From Rodentolepis nana (lineage: Eukaryota; Platyhelminthes; Cestoda; Cyclophyllidea; Hymenolepididae), in contig UZAE01013428.1 in assembly GCA_900617975.1 (NCBI GenBank), forward strand, positions 1 to 22,626: a stretch of 22,626 nucleotides of DNA, written 5' to 3'. Shown in pieces: positions 18,970 through 22,626 of the stretch (within the stretch, counting starts at the first letter, position 1; each line of letters begins with the position of its first letter). The position numbers were made by a program, and so were the translations under genes. Below the pieces are notes generated by a model that made no database searches, was not told the origin of the DNA, and saw nothing but the letters and a program-made list of their open reading frames with translations.

Positions 18970-19843
18970 GTGGGACAGGTGTTGGAACTGCTGAGACGGG
19001 ATATTTGGAGTTGGAGAGTGGACTGCTCATGTTCGCCGGACAATAGGCGTGAAAGAATTTTAACTTCAAGAAAGTTGAAGGGGGAGCATAGAATGCAGAA
19101 GTTCTTCAATCACCTGGAAGAACTACGCATTCGCCATGTAAGAAGCCTTGACGAGGTTTTTCATAAATTCAATGCTTATGAAACCACCTTCATGAATTCA
19201 TCAATCGGTGTTCAATTGGGTGAGGTTGCTAGGCAGCAGATACGGGCATTGAATAATGAGCGATTGGCAAAGGGGAAGACTAATACCTACTTGAGAAACC
19301 TCCGCGAATTGCAACATTTTTACCATGCGAAGCATCGAGAAGATATTGAGTTATGTGCTAGCTGGTTGATAGTGATGCTCAACGCAAATATCGTTGGTAT
19401 TGGTTCCCGTCCAAGCGACATTGTACAAATCATGGACAAAAAAACAACCAAAATCAATATACTGTTTCCGAGGCCAGACCAACATTGGTAAAGCGCTGCT
19501 ACCCAATCTTATAACCTCCAATCTTTTGATTGGAACTATGTGTCGTCGTGGTGATCAGACCGTCTTTCATTTCGACAACTTGCTCAGTGGTACATTTGCC
19601 CCTAATGGAGGAACCAAGGATTACAACAGCGGCAAAGAATGATTTGACGTATCTCCTGGGAGGAGACAGGTTTGAAGTTGATGTGACGTATGCAGCAAGG
19701 CGGTTCCTCGCAAGAATGCCAGTCATAGCAACCACTAACGAAGACCTTGGCTCCCACTTATGGCCAAGTGACCAGGCGGCACTAATCCCGAATGGGGCAA
19801 TATGCTTTGAATGGGCAAATCACGCCAGGGTCACCAATTTGTA
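18970..19843 (+). pseudogene. Endogenous parvovirus-like NS1 (SF3 helicase) relic
   Basis: Three plus-strand frames in succession carry parts of one protein: 18970-19491 (frame 1), 19394-19642 (frame 2) and 19530-19844 (frame 3). The superfamily 3 helicase motifs appear in the parvoviral order. Walker A is GQTNIGKA (19472-19495, frame 2; Ala replaces the usual Ser/Thr). Walker B is LMEEP near 19602-19616 (frame 3). The B' region has LLGGD (19653-19667). Motif C is PVIATTNED (from about 19719). NS1 is the replication initiator and helicase of parvoviruses. The relic is split by at least two frameshifts, its frame-1 start is not an ATG, and it ends at the TAG formed by the adjoining LTR-like sequence, so it cannot make the protein. 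The origin-binding HUH domain is not clearly recognisable. A densovirus-like rather than vertebrate parvovirus source is likely but unproven. Confidence 0.75.
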
Positions 19844-20176
19844 GAGGATTGCTACACTAATAAAGCCTGACTGACTCAGAAATCCCTTTGGTAGATTCTC
19901 CTACATCTGGCTAGACTCCCAGAACTAGCTAAGCTATAGCTCAGCTATAGAGGAGACACACGTATAGCACGGAAAAAGTTTATTTAGTAAGTAAAACGTG
20001 AGTATAGTACACACTCAGGGAGCTTAATCATAATCAGCATGGCGGATTAGGTTAAACAAACAGAGGCTTCTGATTGGCCACTGGTTGTGCGGTTGTCTGC
20101 ACAGAGTTGTACGGCTGCACCTCCCGATTCTGGCATGCATGCATGAGAAGACGCGTTAAGCGATGACATGTCCCAC
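19840..20176 (+). repeat. LTR-like repeat, copy 2 (ends at N)
   Basis: This unit starts TGTAGAGGATTGCTACACTAA and is homologous to 8247-8575, including AACTAGCTAAGCTATAGCTC and GGATTAGGTTAAACAAACAG. It ends GACATGTCCCAC directly at the N at 20177. In orientation it would be the 3' LTR for the gag fragment at 18474. Its last 130 bp (20047-20176) are identical to 20329-20458. An AATAAA at 19858-19863 could be a polyadenylation signal. Confidence 0.65.
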
Positions 20177-20193
20177 NTTCGCACTATAATGAT

Positions 20194-20278
20194 CCTCCCC
20201 TCTGTGAAGCCCGAAGTCAACTATAGGGCAAATGATAACTTTCAAAACGTCTGCCATTTTAAATAAATAAATAAATAA
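20194..20278 (+). repeat. 3' end fragment of short retroposon with (AAAT)n tail
   Basis: From 'tcccctctgtgaagcccgaa' to an 'aaataaataaataaataa' tail this matches the last ~85 bp of the family. The 5' part is absent, and the fragment begins a few bases after the N at 20177. Confidence 0.75.
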
Positions 20279-20299
20279 TATGGGTAACGTGTACATGTA

Positions 20300-20459
20300 G
20301 AGAGCTTAAACTTAATCAGCATGGGGGTTTAGGTTAAACAAACAGAGGCTTCTGATTGGCCACTGGTTGTGCGGTTGTCTGCACAGAGTTGTACGGCTGC
20401 ACCTCCCGATTCTGGCATGCATGCATGAGAAGACGCGTTAAGCGATGACATGTCCCACA
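20300..20459 (+). repeat. LTR-like repeat, 3' half, duplicate of 20047-20176
   Basis: From 'ttaggttaaacaaacagagg' to 'gacatgtcccac' (20329-20458) the sequence is identical over 130 bp to 20047-20176. The preceding ~30 bp are similar but diverged. Ending ...CCCACA, it has the CA end of an LTR. Confidence 0.7.
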
Positions 20460-20465
20460 AACCTA

Positions 20466-20480
20466 ATGATATTACTAGTA
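20466..20480. repeat. Target-site duplication, left copy
   Basis: The 15-mer ATGATATTACTAGTA recurs exactly at 20781-20795, with a possible sixteenth matching base (T). It defines both ends of the retroposon between them. Confidence 0.92.
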
Positions 20481-20780
20481 TTTATTTATTTATTTCAAAT
20501 GGCCCTTTAGCTGACTTCAGGCTTCACAGAGGAGGAGAGGGAACATCAAAGTGACAAAAAGTCGAGAGAGGGGGGGGGGACAGAATAATGATTCACAGAT
20601 GTATAGGAGACAGATAGGCACAAATGTAAGACGAGATCTGCTGAAATGGTAGAATATGGCATACAGTGGGGTGATAGTAGTTAGAAGTCAGAAGTCAACT
20701 GCCAGTTTATAGACTTTTTTGCCGTATGAGTATACGTTGCCTAGGGTGAACCACGTGGAGGTAAGTCTATCACACACCCC
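20481..20780 (-). repeat. Short retroposon copy with exact 15-bp target-site duplication
   Basis: This is a clean insertion whose tail (TTATTTATTTATTTCAAATGG on the plus strand) starts at 20481 and whose 5' head ends at 20780, both flush with the 15-bp duplication. An intact duplication of this length is the mark of LINE-type target-primed reverse transcription and indicates a fairly recent event. Compared with other copies it lacks the 'caggcgttatgatagctatcattagc' block next to the tail. It separates the LTR-like repeat from the mitochondrial insertion. Confidence 0.92.
20709..20780 (-). ncRNA. HDV-like ribozyme at the proven 5' end of an insertion
   Basis: The first base of the fold (G1, complement of 20780) is the first base after the target duplication. 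P2, P3 (ACC/GGU), L3 UCCACGU, P4 and J4/2 GGCAAAA are intact. P1 has one mismatch at its seventh pair (U-U), and UGGGCAAC reads UAGGCAAC, which shortens P1.1. Activity may be reduced. Confidence 0.75.
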
Positions 20781-20795
20781 ATGATATTACTAGTA
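20781..20795. repeat. Target-site duplication, right copy
   Basis: This is an exact repeat of 20466-20480, immediately beyond the ribozyme end of the retroposon. Confidence 0.92.
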
Positions 20796-21189
20796 TAATT
20801 AAGTAGAAATTAATAACATAGAACATGACCATTCTCCGACTCGAGTTTATGTAACTAATTATTAGTACAATAAAAATTATATGTCTATCATGCAGGCCGC
20901 ATAATAAGCACAACGGTAACAGTAATAAATAGATTTTTTCCAAAATAATTTAACAATTTAAAAAGAAAGGATCTTAATAAAATCGCTAAAAATAAAATAA
21001 AAAATATTTGGCACTTAACGAATACACACCCTACAGTAAAGTAATCAAAATGACTTCAATAAAATTATAAAAATTTCCATTAATTGGCTAAACGCCTGAC
21101 ATACAAATAAATTTGAATATTCATGATTTCAACCTCCCAAACAAGCCAAAGAACGGTATATACTGACCCTATTAATAAAATATTAATTG
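20796..21189 (-). pseudogene. Probable continuation of mitochondrial insertion (cob 3' end, perhaps nad4L)
   Basis: On the minus strand the AT/T-rich, hydrophobic, stop-broken sequence continues beyond the recognisable cob segment. In flatworms cob is followed by nad4L, and short hydrophobic stretches here would suit that, but I cannot align them convincingly. The real insertion edge is unknown; it may have been cut by the retroposon at 20781. Confidence 0.35.
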
Positions 21190-21948
21190 ACGACTCTCAA
21201 TGTAACTACCGGAATTGTTAAAAGTTGAACTCGTAAAAATAAAAAAGAAACTCTTAAAGCTAATCCACCCATTGCTTTATAGGCAATGGCGTATTCATTT
21301 GGGTCTGCCCTTTATACATGCTTCAATATCACTAAATGATATCATAAATACTAGGAAAATGTGAAGCTCTTAAAATCGTTTATTCTAAAATATGAAAGAA
21401 GTCAGAGAAAAAAAGAATTAGGAAAGAGAGGATTATTACTACCACTCCTAGGTAAATAAAATAGAAGTAAAATTTTGAAGCCTAATATTAAAAATCCCGA
21501 TCGGACATGAACTGATAATATAGGAATCAAAGTAGTAATACTATTAGAAAACCCACTAACAATAAACTTATGTAAATTTGGACCAAAAATGGGTAAACTT
21601 TTACATATTGGCAGATCAATATGATAGTTGATGTCATGGTAGAATATAACCTTTAAAAGCTTCACCCATTAATAGTAAGTTCAAAATAAAGCCTTCTCTT
21701 CAGACAAACTCCTTAGAGAAAGTAAAAAAAAATAAAATAAGATTTTTTTACCTCAGATATACCAATAACGCAAACACCAAGTGTGAAAGAAATTTTTGGA
21801 TAAATTCATTTCCAAAGAAAGTCTGAACAGATAATATCACACCAGTTAAAATTTGTATATCCATAAATATAGAAATCATAAAACCTTTACATCAATAATA
21901 ATTTAAAGATCAATTTGCAGGAAGATCAATTAGTTTGAGACGAAAACC
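21190..21948 (-). pseudogene. cob: Nuclear copy of mitochondrial cytochrome b (cob)
   Basis: Cytochrome b is the Q-cycle core of complex III. On the minus strand its landmarks appear in order. LIDLPAN-W-SLNYY-W-C (about 21933-21889) has TGA at both Trp positions, followed by GFMISIFMDIQILTGVILS. LLLMGEAFKGYILP-W-HQLSY-W has TGA at 21636-21634 and 21618-21616. LPIFGPNLHKFIVSGFS follows in another frame, then PRSGSNNPLF (21452-21421), where AGG falls at a position expected to be Ser, as in flatworm mitochondrial code. A later ADP (about 21309-21301) fits the C-terminal quinol-site region. Frames shift at least twice, and roughly 20 codons seem lost between 'ILS' and 'LLLMGEAF', so this is a decayed nuclear insertion and not a working gene. 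The 87-codon frame at 21402-21665 is part of it. Confidence 0.88.
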
Positions 21949-22029
21949 GGTAGTAGCCAATACAATTACAATTCGGTAGCTTAAATAAGCTATTGGTAAT
22001 TAACGAAAATATGCGAAGATTGGGCAAAT

Positions 22030-22390
22030 ATTCACGCACAATAGACAAAGTGTCTATATCAAACAGAGTTCTTGAACTTCGATTATAACCAATAATATTG
22101 AAACCATCTATTAACGAACAAATTAAACCACTAATATGAAAGTTTGGATCATAACTTCTATTCATTACTTCTTCAAACTCAAATAATTGGAAGAGAACAA
22201 ATAAAGAGCCCAGTTTCATATTCAAAATTAAATTCATCCAACAACTCCACTTGCATCATGTGAAATGATGATATGAAGTTGCAACTAAATTAGACTCTAA
22301 CAGTTCAGAACACACTAAAAATGGTAATTCTAAGCTACGATCAAGAACCTTTGAAAATTTCTGACCGACCATGAAAGCGGTAAACCTTCC
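22030..22390 (-). pseudogene. cox3: Nuclear copy of mitochondrial cox3, partial
   Basis: Upstream of the cob relic on the same strand, one frame reads ELPFLVCSELL, then ATSYHHFT-W-CKW (TGA as Trp) and LGSLFVLFQLFEFEE. This is the order of the central helices of cytochrome c oxidase subunit III (LPF..T.LL, SYHHF, FxxxQxxEFxE). The segment then loses similarity before the WYWHFVD region and the C-terminus. The 103-codon frame at 21926-22237 crosses the cox3 relic into the cox3-cob spacer, where trnH would be expected; I cannot make out a tRNA-His cloverleaf. Confidence 0.7.
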
Positions 22391-22626
22391 TTTACTTAGT
22401 GGTGTTACATTTGTAAACAAAATTACATCTGTAATACCTGTCGCCGTCGAAATGCCCTAATTCTAAAGCTGGAATTTAAATTAGGTGCTTTGTAATTCAA
22501 CTATTTCGTTCTTTTAAAGTTAAAATGCATTCTCGAAATCCTTTTTTGACACTTGGTATTATATGCAGGCAAATCCTTTTGTCTTACAATGGGAATTTAA
22601 TTTTATGTTCTAAATAGTTGGTGAAT
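22391..22626. other. AT-rich end of window, possible mitochondrial insertion edge
   Basis: No gene is recognised here. On the minus strand it would correspond to the cox3 N-terminus or the mitochondrial non-coding region, or may already be nuclear flank. Confidence 0.3.

Noticed and set aside
21402..22237. Nuclear hydrophobic membrane-protein genes on the minus strand (87 and 103 codons)
   Set aside because: Motifs and TGA-for-Trp positions show these are pieces of mitochondrial cob and cox3, not nuclear genes.
21926..22237. A cox2 assignment for the right-end mitochondrial fragment
   Set aside because: An initial loose match to cox2 did not hold. The SYHHF and LFVLFQLFEFEE blocks and the adjacent cob support cox3.

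Overview
This is a eukaryotic nuclear window, AT-rich and gene-poor, and most of what can be identified is retroelement and other mobile-DNA debris. The best clue to the host is a decayed block of mitochondrial DNA at the right end on the minus strand (cox3 then cob). Its cytochrome b reads with TGA as Trp and AGG as Ser and carries landmarks I associate with parasitic flatworms (LP-W-HQ-SYW, GSNNPL). The cox3-then-cob order is also the flatworm order. I read the organism as a platyhelminth, probably neodermatan and perhaps a cestode. The species cannot be fixed from the window.

Layout. 1-4.1 kb: AT-rich DNA with four copies of a ~300-340 bp short retroposon. 4.1-8.2 kb: AT-rich DNA with one plausible single-exon gene (minus strand, 5185-5709). 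8.2-9.4 kb: a solo LTR-like element and another retroposon copy. 9.4-14.6 kb: mostly unassignable, with a diverged repeat pair and an exon-like stretch. 14.6-15.2 kb: a Glu-rich reading frame with one stop. 15.7-18.0 kb: the first ~100 bp of the retroposon followed directly by a broken Jockey-type LINE (endonuclease, RT start, RT end). 18.3-20.5 kb: a Ty3/gypsy-like gag fragment, a frame-broken parvovirus-like NS1 helicase relic, then LTR-like sequence. 20.5-20.8 kb: a clean retroposon insertion with a 15-bp target duplication. 20.8-22.6 kb: the mitochondrial insertion.

The main discovery is in the short retroposon. Its first ~72 nt fold as an HDV-like self-cleaving ribozyme: a 7-bp P1 opening with a G-U pair, P2 AUAGAC/GUCUAU, P3 ACC/GGU closing the loop UCCACGU, P1.1 GG/CC, P4 CGUAU/AUACG and a GGCAAAA joining strand holding the presumed catalytic C. 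The predicted cleavage point coincides with the element's 5' terminus, which a target-site duplication fixes at one copy. HDV-like ribozymes are known at the 5' ends of several LINE families. Here one caps a SINE-sized family ending in an (AAAT)n tail, and the same head also sits directly in front of the LINE ORF.

The assembly also needs caution. Each of the three single-N positions (3754, 17340, 20177) lies at an exact sequence duplication or at a missing protein core, so these look like scaffold joins, not single unknown bases.
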